Assembly (NCBI RefSeq): GCF_018614615.1
Contig: NZ_JAGGOK010000070.1
Span: forward strand, 1-64,000
Direction: 5' to 3'
From: Streptomyces sp. ISL-100
GTDB taxonomy: Bacteria > Actinomycetota > Actinomycetes > Streptomycetales > Streptomycetaceae
DNA length: 64,000 bases
Positions 26,635 to 34,693 of this stretch are shown in pieces. Each line of letters starts with the position of its first letter. Position 1 is the first letter of the stretch. Made by a program: the position numbers and the translations under genes. The notes beneath the pieces were generated by a model. That model had not been told where the DNA came from. It was given only the letters and a program-made list of their open reading frames with translations, and ran no database searches.

Positions 26635-27792
26635 ATGGGTTCCACTCTTGTCATAACCAACGACTTCCCGCCCCGTCAGGGCGGGATCGAGACGTTCGTG
26701 CACGCGATGGCCACGCGGATGCCGGACGACGACGTCGTTGTCTACACCTCGCGCGAGCCCGGTGACACCGCCTACGACGCGACACTGCCGTTCCCTGTCG
26801 TACGGGACTCCAGCGGCATGCTGCTGCCGACCGCCCGGGTCACCCGCAAGGCCATCGAGATAGCCAGGGCCCACGGATGCGACCGGGTCTGGTTCGGGGC
26901 CGCCGCGCCACTGGCACTGATGGCGCCGGCCCTGCGCCGCAGTGGCGTACGCCGCATGGTGGCGACCACCCACGGTCACGAGATCTGGTGGGCCAGGACA
27001 CCCGGTGCGCGTCAGCTGATGCGCCGGATAGGCAGTGGCGTCGACGTCGTCACCTACCTCGGCCAGTACACGCGCGCCCGGATAGAGCCCGCGCTCGGTC
27101 CGCGTGCGCGGATGAGCCGCCTGGTGCCCGGTGTCGACGCCGAGGTGTACCGGCCGGGAGCGGACGAGGGAGCCGTCGCCCGTCTGCGGGCCGAACTGGG
27201 CCTCGACGGCAAGCGCGTGATCCTCTCGGTGTCCAGGCTGGTCCCGCGCAAAGGGCAGGACACGCTGATCCGCGCCATGCCCCTGGTCCAGCAAGAGGTT
27301 CCCGACGCGGTGCTGCTGGTGGTCGGTCAGGGCCCCAACGAAGCCCGGCTGCGCAAGCTGGCCCGGCGTCACGCCGAGGGCTCCGTGCGGTTCGTGGGCG
27401 GCCTGTCGCACGTCGAGACACCGCCCTATTACGCCGCGGCGGATGTGTTCGCCATGCCGTGCCGGTCGCGGAAGGCCGGTCTGGAGGCGGAAGGGCTCGG
27501 GATCGTCTTCCTGGAGGCAGCGGCGAGCGGCCTGCCGGTTGTCGTCGGCAGGTCGGGTGGCGCCCCGGACACCGTGCTCGACGGCCGTACGGGCCGGGTC
27601 GTGGACGGCACCGACCCCGCCGCGACAGCCGACGCGCTCACCCGGATACTGCTCGATCCCGACCGCGCCGACATGGGTGCCGCGGCCCGTCGGTGGGCCA
27701 TGGAATCCTGGTCCTGGGACGCGTCGGCACGCCATTTGACACACCTTCTGACGCCCGAGCACGTCCCGGTGGCCACGCGGTGCGAGGAGTAG
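26635..27792 (+). CDS. GT4-family glycosyltransferase (PimB-like)
   Basis: 385 residues of the GT-B fold. N-terminal DFPPRQGGIETFVHAMA is the acceptor-side glycine loop of GT4/PimB-type mannosyltransferases; the C-terminal half has the nucleotide-sugar region SRLVPRKGQDTLIRAM and the E-x7-E-like element EAEGLGIVFLEAAASG. It starts 16 bases after the FkbM gene, so they are probably cotranscribed. It could glycosylate the peptide, or be a paralogue of the housekeeping phosphatidylinositol-mannoside enzyme that lies at the cluster edge. Its sugar (mannose suggested by family) is unproven. Confidence 0.82.
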   Translation: MGSTLVITNDFPPRQGGIETFVHAMATRMPDDDVVVYTSREPGDTAYDATLPFPVVRDSSGMLLPTARVTRKAIEIARAHGCDRVWFGAAAPLALMAPALRRSGVRRMVATTHGHEIWWARTPGARQLMRRIGSGVDVVTYLGQYTRARIEPALGPRARMSRLVPGVDAEVYRPGADEGAVARLRAELGLDGKRVILSVSRLVPRKGQDTLIRAMPLVQQEVPDAVLLVVGQGPNEARLRKLARRHAEGSVRFVGGLSHVETPPYYAAADVFAMPCRSRKAGLEAEGLGIVFLEAAASGLPVVVGRSGGAPDTVLDGRTGRVVDGTDPAATADALTRILLDPDRADMGAAARRWAMESWSWDASARHLTHLLTPEHVPVATRCEE

Positions 27793-27843
27793 CAACGGGG
27801 CGGCGGCTGTCACTCCTCGGACCGCTCCACCGGGCGCTGTCTG

Positions 27844-28174
27844 TCAGCTCTCGGTCCAGCCACGACTCTTGGCGAACCCCGCGAGCCCGCCGCGGATCTG
27901 CAGGATCTGCTCACCGGTGAGCGAGGGCGCTGCCTGGAGCAGGACCTCGGTCACCTCACCGATGAACTCTGCGGCGCCGAGCACATCACACAGGGAGTCG
28001 TCACTGTCCACCTGCCGGGGCACGGCGGCCGCAGAGGCCGCCGGAGCGGGCCTCGGTGGCGTCAGCGGCGTGCCGTCCGCGCCCTCGGCGAGCCGGACGG
28101 ACGACGCCTTCAGCCCTCGGTCCCCGTCCTCCACCTCGAACTCGACCGCGGTGCCGGAGCGAACGTAGGCCCCG
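27844..28174 (-). pseudogene. Remnant of a cold-shock-domain protein (N-terminus lost)
   Basis: The reverse strand encodes about 110 residues beginning GTAVEFEVEDGDRGLKASSVRLAE, which is the last strand region of a cold-shock domain, followed by a Pro/Ala linker and the C-terminal tail CDVLGAAEFIGEVTEVLLQA...LTGEQILQIRGGL found in long Streptomyces CSD proteins. The RNA-binding half (KGFGF...DVFVH) is missing: the frame upstream runs into the ABC exporter gene, whose stop is at 28175, and no start codon or ribosome site precedes the remnant. I read it as a gene truncated by insertion or rearrangement at the cluster border. Confidence 0.65.
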
Positions 28175-30124
28175 TCAGTGAGGTTCGGGGCTGAGACCGA
28201 TCTCCTTCGACGGAGCCTGCTTGGCGAACTGAGTGCGGTAGAGGTGGGCGTAGAGGCCGCCCGCCTCCAGCAGTTCGTCGTGGGTTCCACGCTCACCGAT
28301 CCGGCCGGCCTCCACGACCAGTATCTGGTCGGCCTCGCGGATGGTGGACAGCCGGTGTGCGATCACCAGCGAGGTACGTCCGGCCAGTGCCGTGGTGAGC
28401 GCCCGCTGGATGGCCGCTTCCGACTCCGAGTCAAGGTGTGCGGTGGCCTCGTCGAGGACGACGACCGGCGGTGCCTTGAGCAGCAGCCTGGCCAGGGCGA
28501 TCCGCTGCTTCTCGCCACCGGACAGCCGGTAGCCGCGGTCCCCGACCACGGTGTCGAGGCCGTCGGGGAGGGCGCGGATCGTGTCCCAGATCAGCGCTGC
28601 CTCACACGCCTCGATCAGTTCGTGCTCGCTCGCATCGGTCCGGGCGTACTCAAGGTTGGCCCGCAAGGTGTCGTGGAAGAGGTGCGCGTCCTGCGTGACA
28701 ACGCCGACCGTGTCCCGCAGGGACTGCAGCGTCAGGTCCCGCGTGTCGTGGCCGCCGATCCGGACCGCCCCCTCATTCGGGTCGTAGAGGCGGGGCACGA
28801 GCTGGGTGATCGTGGTCTTGCCCGCGCCCGACGGCCCGACCAGTGCGGTCAGCTTGCCGGCCGGGACGCGGAAGCTCAGCTCCTTGAGCGTCCACGCGTT
28901 GTCGGTCCGCTCGGGCCGGCGAAACGCGATGGACTCCAGTGAGGCGAGGGAGACGTCCTCGGCGCTGGGGTAGCGGAAGCTGACCCGGTCGAACTCCAGG
29001 TCCGGCGCGTCACCGTCACTGCCACCCGCTGCCTCCCGCGACCGGACTTCGGTCAGCGAACTGGCGCCGGACCGCTCAGCGATGTGCGGCTTCAGATCCA
29101 GTATCTCGAATACCCGGTCGAAACTGACCAGGGCCGTCATCGCGGTCGCCTGCATCGTCGACAGCTGGTTGACCGGCCCGTAAAGCCGCATGAGCAGAGT
29201 GACCATGGCCACCAGGGTGCCGAGCTCGAGCGCCCCGGAGATGGTCAGGGCTCCGCCCAGGCCGTAGACCAGAGCCGTGGTGAGCGCGGTGAGCACGGTG
29301 ACGACGATGCCCAGTACGTTTCCGTAGACCACTGACATGACGGAGATGTCGCGGACCTTGCTCGCTTTGCCCGCGAACAGTCCCGCCTCGTCCTGGGAGC
29401 GGCCGTAGAGCTTGGCGAGCATCGCCCCCGAGACGTTGAACCGCTCGTTCATCATTGAGCTCATATCGGCGTCCAGCTGCATCCGTTCCCGGGTGAGCCG
29501 CTGCAGTCTGCCCGCGATCAGCCGGGCCGGCAGAAGGAAGCACGGGATCATCACCAGTGCTGCGAGGGTGATCTGCCAGGAGAGGTAGAACATCGCCGCG
29601 AGCACGAGAATCAGGGTGAGTACGACGGACACCGACTGGGACAGCAGCGTCGTCACGGCCTGCCGGGCCCCCACGACATCGGTGTTGAGCCTGCTGACCA
29701 GTGAGCCGGTCTGAGCGCGGGTGAAGAACGCCAGCGGCTGCCTCTGGACATGCTCGAACACCTTGGTGCGCAGGTCGTACACCAGGCCCTCGCCGATCCG
29801 GCCGGAGCACCAGGCATTGACGTACATCGCCCCGGCCTCGACCAGTGCCAGCCCGGCCACGAGCACGCACAGCCACACCACAACCGCGGTCCGCCGCTCC
29901 AGGATCCCGTCGTCGATGATCGCCTTGAGGATCAGTGGACCTGCGGCCGTGATGACCGCCTGAGCGATCGTGGCCAGCATCAGGAGGGCCATCGGCCATC
30001 GGTACCGGAGGGCGTACGGAAGAATTCTCCGCACGGTGCCCGGCTTCACGCGCTGGCGGGTGATCGATTCGTCCTTGAAACGTCGCCCCGCCCGGCCCGT
30101 CGCGGGGCCGCCCTTCGTCGCCAT
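28175..30124 (-). CDS. ABC multidrug/peptide exporter, fused membrane and ATPase domains
   Basis: 649 residues in type IV ABC-exporter order: six transmembrane helices (about residues 38-330, first WPMALLMLATIAQAVITAAG), then ATPase with Walker A GPSGAGKTT, signature LSGGEKQRI, Walker B VVLDEATAHLD and H-loop IAHRL. All catalytic residues are intact, so it can work as a homodimer. Its ATG follows AGGCAGGA. The alpha/beta-hydrolase gene lies 29 bases upstream, forming a probable operon divergent from mbtH across a StrR-type site. It is a candidate exporter or self-resistance pump. Its 3' end abuts the cold-shock remnant. Confidence 0.92.
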   Translation of the reverse strand: MATKGGPATGRAGRRFKDESITRQRVKPGTVRRILPYALRYRWPMALLMLATIAQAVITAAGPLILKAIIDDGILERRTAVVVWLCVLVAGLALVEAGAMYVNAWCSGRIGEGLVYDLRTKVFEHVQRQPLAFFTRAQTGSLVSRLNTDVVGARQAVTTLLSQSVSVVLTLILVLAAMFYLSWQITLAALVMIPCFLLPARLIAGRLQRLTRERMQLDADMSSMMNERFNVSGAMLAKLYGRSQDEAGLFAGKASKVRDISVMSVVYGNVLGIVVTVLTALTTALVYGLGGALTISGALELGTLVAMVTLLMRLYGPVNQLSTMQATAMTALVSFDRVFEILDLKPHIAERSGASSLTEVRSREAAGGSDGDAPDLEFDRVSFRYPSAEDVSLASLESIAFRRPERTDNAWTLKELSFRVPAGKLTALVGPSGAGKTTITQLVPRLYDPNEGAVRIGGHDTRDLTLQSLRDTVGVVTQDAHLFHDTLRANLEYARTDASEHELIEACEAALIWDTIRALPDGLDTVVGDRGYRLSGGEKQRIALARLLLKAPPVVVLDEATAHLDSESEAAIQRALTTALAGRTSLVIAHRLSTIREADQILVVEAGRIGERGTHDELLEAGGLYAHLYRTQFAKQAPSKEIGLSPEPH

Positions 30125-30153
30125 AGATTCCTGCCTCGCGGTCGTGATGGCCG

Positions 30154-30954
30154 TCAGTATTTGTCGAGGAATTCGATGATCGCGGCGTTGACCTTCTCGG
30201 GGCGTTCCAGGTTCCCGAGGTGGCCGCAGTCGGGAATCTCCTCGTAGTCGCAGTCGGGAATGGCGTCCGCTACTTCGGCGACCAGGTGGGGCGGGCAGAT
30301 CAGATCGTCGGTGAAGGCGATGGCGCGGCAGGGCACGGTGATCCTGCGCAGGGCTTCGCGCCGGTCTCCCATGGTGTCGACCGCGGCCTGCCCGTCAGCG
30401 GTGTTTCCGTTGTCGGTGAGTTCGAATATGTCCAGCCATCCGGACACGGCGGCTTCGTCGTTCAGCGTTGCCGGAGACAGCATTTCGAGGACTGTCCTGG
30501 CGGCCTGATAGTTGGCCGGCAGGCGGATGCCGCTGTCCCGCAGTGTCCGTTCCGCTGTCAACAGCGCCTTGCGGGTCGCGTCCGATCGGGCTCTGGTGGC
30601 CATGAGGACCATGGAACGCACCAGGTCCGGCCGGCCGATCGCCAGTTCCTGGGCGATCATGGCGCCCATGGACGTCCCGATGATGCGGCATGGGCCGAGG
30701 CCCAGCGCCTCGATCAGTCCTGTGGTGTCGGCGACCATGTCGGCGAGCGCGTAGTTCCCCGGAGGCACGTCCGAGGGCGCGATGCCCCGGTTGTCGAAGA
30801 CGATCGTCTCGTAGCCGGCGCGATGCAGCGCCGGCGTCTGGTGCATGGTCCAGACATGGCCTGCCGCTCCCGAGCCCATGATGAGGAGTACGGGCTCTCC
30901 CCGGCCCGAGCGCTGGTAGGAGAGCCGGATCCCGTTGGTCTTCACGAAGGGCAT
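30154..30954 (-). CDS. Alpha/beta hydrolase
   Basis: 266 residues. Nucleophile elbow GTSMGA (Ser about 96), oxyanion region MGSGAAGHVW, acid around FTDDLI and a C-terminal His in DCGHLGNLE make a complete Ser-Asp-His triad. It resembles enol-lactone hydrolases and stand-alone thioesterase-like hydrolases of biosynthetic clusters. The start at MPFVKTNGIRL was chosen because it fits the family; the open frame continues 204 bases further upstream without homology. It is cotranscribed with the exporter. A role in editing or product processing is possible but not shown. Confidence 0.82.
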   Translation of the reverse strand: MPFVKTNGIRLSYQRSGRGEPVLLIMGSGAAGHVWTMHQTPALHRAGYETIVFDNRGIAPSDVPPGNYALADMVADTTGLIEALGLGPCRIIGTSMGAMIAQELAIGRPDLVRSMVLMATRARSDATRKALLTAERTLRDSGIRLPANYQAARTVLEMLSPATLNDEAAVSGWLDIFELTDNGNTADGQAAVDTMGDRREALRRITVPCRAIAFTDDLICPPHLVAEVADAIPDCDYEEIPDCGHLGNLERPEKVNAAIIEFLDKY

Positions 30955-31457
30955 GACACGCCCTCGTCGGTGGTCGTTGCGGGCAAGAGGGCCTCCTGGT
31001 CGTCGTAGAGGGAGCGGTCCAGGGGTGGCAGACGGCAGCGTGCGCGCGGCACTGGGCGATGGCCCCCGGCTCTTTTGGCCCCGTGGCATCCGTGGCATCC
31101 GGGGTGGGTTCCGGCCCGCCCGGTTCACGCCATGGCTCCCGGCGCCCCACCATGGCACCGTGCAAGCACGCTGATCAAGGGCAGCACACGGAGTGAACCA
31201 GCTCGTTCCCAGCCGGCGGCCGCCCGTGCAACTGATGCATCGGCGCAGTTGAACGGGCGATTGCGAACGAGTGGAGTCCGAAGCCGCGGGCCGCTGTTGA
31301 CGCGCTCACCGAGGCTGGGGCCATAGTGGATCTCGGCGGGGGGCCGAGCGACGTACGAGGCGGCCACTGAGTACGGAAATGGGGCAGGTGACACAGCCCC
31401 GGTGACTGCCCGCCACCGACGTGATCCACATCATGAACCCAATGAAAGGACGACGTG
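30955..31457. promoter_or_regulatory. Divergent promoter region, hydrolase-exporter / mbtH
   Basis: About 500 bases with no convincing gene. The important element is a StrR-type site (31226-31254), placed to activate mbtH rightward and possibly the hydrolase-exporter pair leftward. Several short frames pass through but lack family resemblance or ribosome sites. Confidence 0.6.
31226..31254. promoter_or_regulatory. StrR-type activator binding site upstream of mbtH
   Basis: GTGCAACTG, 11 bases, CAGTTGAAC: one mismatch from a perfect repeat, same arm length and spacer as the site at 10942. The flanks (CCC and GGG) extend the symmetry. It lies about 200 bases before mbtH. Confidence 0.8.
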
Positions 31458-31670
31458 GTGACGAATCCCTTCGACGACCCCGATGCCGAGTACATGGTCC
31501 TGGTCAACGACGAGGGCCAGCACTCCCTTTGGCCTGTCTTCGTAGAGGTACCCGAGGGCTGGGAGACCATCTTCGGGAAGGCGGGGCGCCAGGAATGCCT
31601 CGACTTCATCGAGAAGTCCTGGACCGATATGCGCCCCAAGAGCCTTATCGAGGCGATGGCGCAGAAGTAA
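31458..31670 (+). CDS. MbtH-like NRPS partner protein
   Basis: 70 residues (MTNPFDDPDAEYMVLVNDEG...) with the family hallmarks: NPFDD start, the Ser-Leu-Trp pair HSLWP, the second Trp in GWETIFG and the terminal WTDMRPKSL. MbtH proteins bind the adenylation domain and are needed for activity of many NRPSs. It probably serves the A domains of both NRPS proteins here. GTG 31458 is chosen because GAAAGGA ends seven bases upstream; GTG 31455 is also possible. It is monocistronic, behind a StrR-type site, followed by hairpins. Confidence 0.95.
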   Translation: MTNPFDDPDAEYMVLVNDEGQHSLWPVFVEVPEGWETIFGKAGRQECLDFIEKSWTDMRPKSLIEAMAQK

Positions 31671-31684
31671 GCCCGGCTCCATCA

Positions 31685-31716
31685 CGTCGCCGACCGCGTC
31701 TTCGTGGTCGGCGACG
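31685..31716 (+). terminator. Terminator hairpin after mbtH
   Basis: Arms CGTCGCCGACC (31685-31695) and GGTCGGCGACG (31706-31716), a perfect 11-bp stem starting 14 bases after the mbtH stop. Confidence 0.7.
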
Positions 31717-31751
31717 TTGGCGTGTCGCCACTCCGACGCCGGCCGGGCGAT

Positions 31752-31780
31752 GTTGGGCGCCCGTGACACGGGCGCCCAAC
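31752..31780. terminator. Near-perfect palindrome / second terminator between mbtH and the regulator
   Basis: GTTGGGCGCCCGTG and its exact complement are separated by a single base. The stem is too tight for a normal loop, so a few central pairs would open. It lies between convergent genes and probably acts as a bidirectional terminator. Confidence 0.6.
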
Positions 31781-31805
31781 TCGCCGCTTGCCAACAGTGG
31801 TCAGG

Positions 31806-32930
31806 TCACTGTCCTGAAGCCTTCCGGGGGACGGAACGGTCACGCTCGTCCAGGTGCTGCGCGAACTCCAGCCACGTCGCCGCGTACTGCCGGGCGAGGC
31901 TCCCCACCAGGGCTCCACAGTGAGGTGGCACCGCGGCGGTCAGGGTGGACCATCCCTCCATTGCCACCGCGTTCTGCTGCAGGAGCCGCAGAAGGTGTCG
32001 TCCCTCCTCCTTGAGGCGCAGCGACGGATCCCGCAGCAGTTTCTCGAGCACCGAGGCCGGATCCGGCTGAACGAGTCGTGGCGTCCGTCCCGGTCTTCGC
32101 CGGTCTCCCTGGGTGGCCTCCGCCGTGTCGCCGTCCGCTTCGGCCGCGACTGGCGCTTCCGAGGCCTTGGCAGTGTTCGGCGGTACAGCTGCGGGCAGCT
32201 CACCTGACTGCAGACGCTTTCGGACGTCGCTGGCCGTCGCGGGCGAGATCGACGCCAGCCGCGCTATCTCACGCAAGGAAGCCTGGGGGTTCTCGGCTAT
32301 CACCTCGGCGGCCCGCCACCGGCCTTCGGCGCTGCTCAGGGGGCGTACTCTCCCGTCGCGGCCGATGCGTGCGTTCAACTGCGGCACGGAATCGGTTGAA
32401 CGGCGCCGGATGGACGCCACGGCCCTGGCGCCCAGCCCCGAGGCCCGGGCGATCGCCCGGTCGGACATATGCGGATGCGACGCCACGATCCGTGTGGCAG
32501 CGATGCGACGGTCGGCCTGCGACAGCGGGAGGCCGTGCGCGATATTCGCTTGGACGGAATGCAGGAATGCGTCTTCGGCGGTGCCTTGGAAATATTCGAC
32601 ATCGATGGTGTCCTGACCGCGGATCAGCGCGGCGAGCAGGCGGTGCATTCCATCGATTACGCGCATGTCGGATCTGCGGACAAGTATGGGAGGTAATGGC
32701 CCGTCGATTTCGGCCAGTCGGGCGACGTGCTCCTGGTCGGGCCCCTCGGAGCGCGGAGACTCGCCAGGCAGGAGTGTCGCGATCGGAACAGGGACGACAA
32801 CCTTCTGCTCACGAGCATCGGGGAGAACCGATGGACCGGTCGAATGCGTCGTCGTTTCCATGTGACGTGTTGAATCGAGTGTCTCTGTGTCAGGAGAATG
32901 CAATTCGTCCACCCCGTTGGTTGTGCTCAT
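31806..32930 (-). CDS. StrR-family (ParB-like) pathway-specific transcriptional activator
   Basis: 374 residues. The N-terminal ParB/sulfiredoxin-like part contains LLPGESPRSEGPDQEHVARLA and RVIDGMHRLLAALIRG; the HTH region is LSQADRRIAATRIV...MSDRAIARASGLGARAVASIRRRS, followed by VPQLNARIGRDGRVRPL as in StrR. Relatives (StrR, Bbr, Tei15*) activate streptomycin and glycopeptide genes via GTTC-type inverted repeats, three of which are found in this window, one inside this gene. ATG 32930 gives the family length; ATG 32861 is an alternative. A TTA codon at 32694-32696 (residue 79) implies bldA dependence. It is convergent with mbtH and transcribed away from the hydroxyproline operon. Confidence 0.93.
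   Translation of the reverse strand: MSTTNGVDELHSPDTETLDSTRHMETTTHSTGPSVLPDAREQKVVVPVPIATLLPGESPRSEGPDQEHVARLAEIDGPLPPILVRRSDMRVIDGMHRLLAALIRGQDTIDVEYFQGTAEDAFLHSVQANIAHGLPLSQADRRIAATRIVASHPHMSDRAIARASGLGARAVASIRRRSTDSVPQLNARIGRDGRVRPLSSAEGRWRAAEVIAENPQASLREIARLASISPATASDVRKRLQSGELPAAVPPNTAKASEAPVAAEADGDTAEATQGDRRRPGRTPRLVQPDPASVLEKLLRDPSLRLKEEGRHLLRLLQQNAVAMEGWSTLTAAVPPHCGALVGSLARQYAATWLEFAQHLDERDRSVPRKASGQ
32373..32401. promoter_or_regulatory. StrR-type site inside the activator gene
   Basis: GTTCAACTG, 11 bases, CGGTTGAAC (one mismatch). It lies in the coding region for SVPQLNARIG, directly after the HTH. Conservation of the protein motif may create part of the match, but a StrR site inside strR is known in the streptomycin cluster, so autoregulation is plausible. 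Confidence 0.6.
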
Positions 32931-33691
32931 GATCTGGCTGCCGTGAGATTCCGGCGGATTCGCGCCGTTGGTGCGCAGCAGCCGTTGCATGCCGGCGTTC
33001 CGTAACCTCGTCCCAAGATGTTGATCTCGGCCGGGCACCGCACAGTCGTGTCCTTCTTTCCCCTTGGTCATGTGGCTGGGCCCCAGCGCCCGCTTGGACC
33101 CCCGTGCGCCTGGTACGAGCCCAGGTTCACAGTCGCCACGTTGTTGTTCTGCTCGTTCAGGACGGGATTGCCGCCCCGAAACACCGACGCCTCTACCCGT
33201 TCCAAGAAGTGGCGTCGCACAGCACTGTTGTTGAGCTTTCCCTACATTACGCGCACGCGCACGCGCAGTCGCATTTCGCGTGGTCGTTCGAGCCTTCGGC
33301 TTCGCACCAAGACCCGCACTCATGTTCGTCATTCGCCGCAGCGCTGTCGAGGCGTTCAAGGTCACCCGGGCGCGTGGTGCGCCGGTGTGATGCCGTCATT
33401 GCTGTGATCCGTGCCAGCGTGACCGGAATGATGGGTGCGCCGGCGACAGCGGGGCTGGGAAGCCGAAGGCCGAGACTGCGCAGCACCGTTCCGGCGGGGT
33501 GCGGGGGAGTGGGGACGCCGCGCACCAATGCGACTCTCTCGCCCGAGGTCGCCGCTCTTGATGAGGAGACGCAAACGGACCGCACCTTATCAGATTGGTG
33601 CTGACTTCCGTCTGCCTTATTTTCGCAGTGTGTTGGCCGAACTAATGCTTTCTATTTCCGTCGTCTCGCGTACACAGCCAGGCCCCACTCG
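32931..33691. other. Long intergenic region upstream of the activator gene
   Basis: About 760 bases with no gene I can support. It is more A+T-rich than its neighbours and presumably holds the activator promoter and any upstream control sites, plus the 3' end of the hydroxyproline operon. It contains a short CGCACG tandem run near 33247-33265. The open frames here lack family resemblance. It marks the likely right border of the peptide cluster. Confidence 0.5.
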
Positions 33692-34693
33692 CTACATAAC
33701 GAAGCCGTGGGGGAACGGATCAGTCGGATCGAGGAGATAGTTCGCAGTCCCGGTGATCCACGCCCGGCCGGAGAACTCCGGCACGACGGCCGGCAGGCCG
33801 GCCACCTCGGTCGCCGCGAGCAGGTGTCCGGTGAACCGGGTGCCGATGAACGACTCGTTGACGAACTCCGCGTTCAGCGGGAGCTCCCCGCGAGCGTGCA
33901 GCTGCGCCATGCGCGCCGACGTTCCGGTGCCGCACGGTGAGCGGTCGAACCAGCCGGGGTGAATGGCCATGGCGTTACGGGAATGCCTCGCATCCGACCC
34001 CGGGGCGATGAACTGCACATGCTTGCAACCGCCGATGAGCGGATCCAGCCGATGCACCGGCCGCCTCTGCTCGTTCACCGCCGCCATGATCGACAGGCCG
34101 GTGGCGAGAATCTCGTCCTTGCGCGCCCGGTCGAACGGGAGCTCGAGCTGCTCCAGTTCCACGATGGCGTAGAAATTCCCGCCGTACGCCATGTCGTAGC
34201 GGACGACACCCACGCCCGGGACCTCCACGGCCGCGTCCAGCTCGGTGACGAAAGCATCCACATTGCGCAGGGTGACGCGTTCGGCCACCCCGTCGCGGAC
34301 GGTGACGCGCGCCTCGACCAGCCCGGCGGGTGTGTCGAGGCGTACGACGGTCTCCGGCTCGGTCACCGCGACCATTCCGCTCTCCACCAAAACGGTGGCC
34401 ACGCCGATGGTGCCGTGTCCGCACATCGGCAGGAATCCGCTGACCTCGATGTAGAGCACGCCCCAGTCGGCGTCGGGCCGGGTCGGCGGCTGGAGAATCG
34501 CGCCGCTCATCGCCGCGTGTCCACGTGGCTCGTCGACCAGATACCGGCGCAGCGGGTCGAGGTTGTCCACGGCGTAGCGGCGGCGCTCGGCCATGGTGTC
34601 GCCGGGGACAGGGCCGACACCGCCCGTGACCACCCGGGTGGGCATGCCTTCGGTGTGGGAGTCGACCGCGCTGATCGTACGGACCGAACGCAT
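33692..34693 (-). CDS. 4-hydroxyproline 2-epimerase (proline racemase family)
   Basis: 333 residues. Both catalytic cysteines of the family are present: MCGHGTIG (about 91) and SPCGTGTSA (about 253), which fits a two-base racemase/epimerase rather than the Thr-containing dehydratase branch. The first step of hydroxyproline breakdown is trans-4-hydroxy-L-proline to cis-4-hydroxy-D-proline. It is the last gene of a five-gene leftward operon and starts on the deaminase stop (TGATG). The whole operon matches the lhp/hyp pathway, which supports hydroxyproline rather than proline as substrate. Confidence 0.88.
   Translation of the reverse strand: MRSVRTISAVDSHTEGMPTRVVTGGVGPVPGDTMAERRRYAVDNLDPLRRYLVDEPRGHAAMSGAILQPPTRPDADWGVLYIEVSGFLPMCGHGTIGVATVLVESGMVAVTEPETVVRLDTPAGLVEARVTVRDGVAERVTLRNVDAFVTELDAAVEVPGVGVVRYDMAYGGNFYAIVELEQLELPFDRARKDEILATGLSIMAAVNEQRRPVHRLDPLIGGCKHVQFIAPGSDARHSRNAMAIHPGWFDRSPCGTGTSARMAQLHARGELPLNAEFVNESFIGTRFTGHLLAATEVAGLPAVVPEFSGRAWITGTANYLLDPTDPFPHGFVM

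Noticed and set aside
33104..33604. 166-residue frame in the gap upstream of the activator
   Set aside because: No recognizable motif, poor ribosome site and irregular codon use; I treat the region as non-coding.
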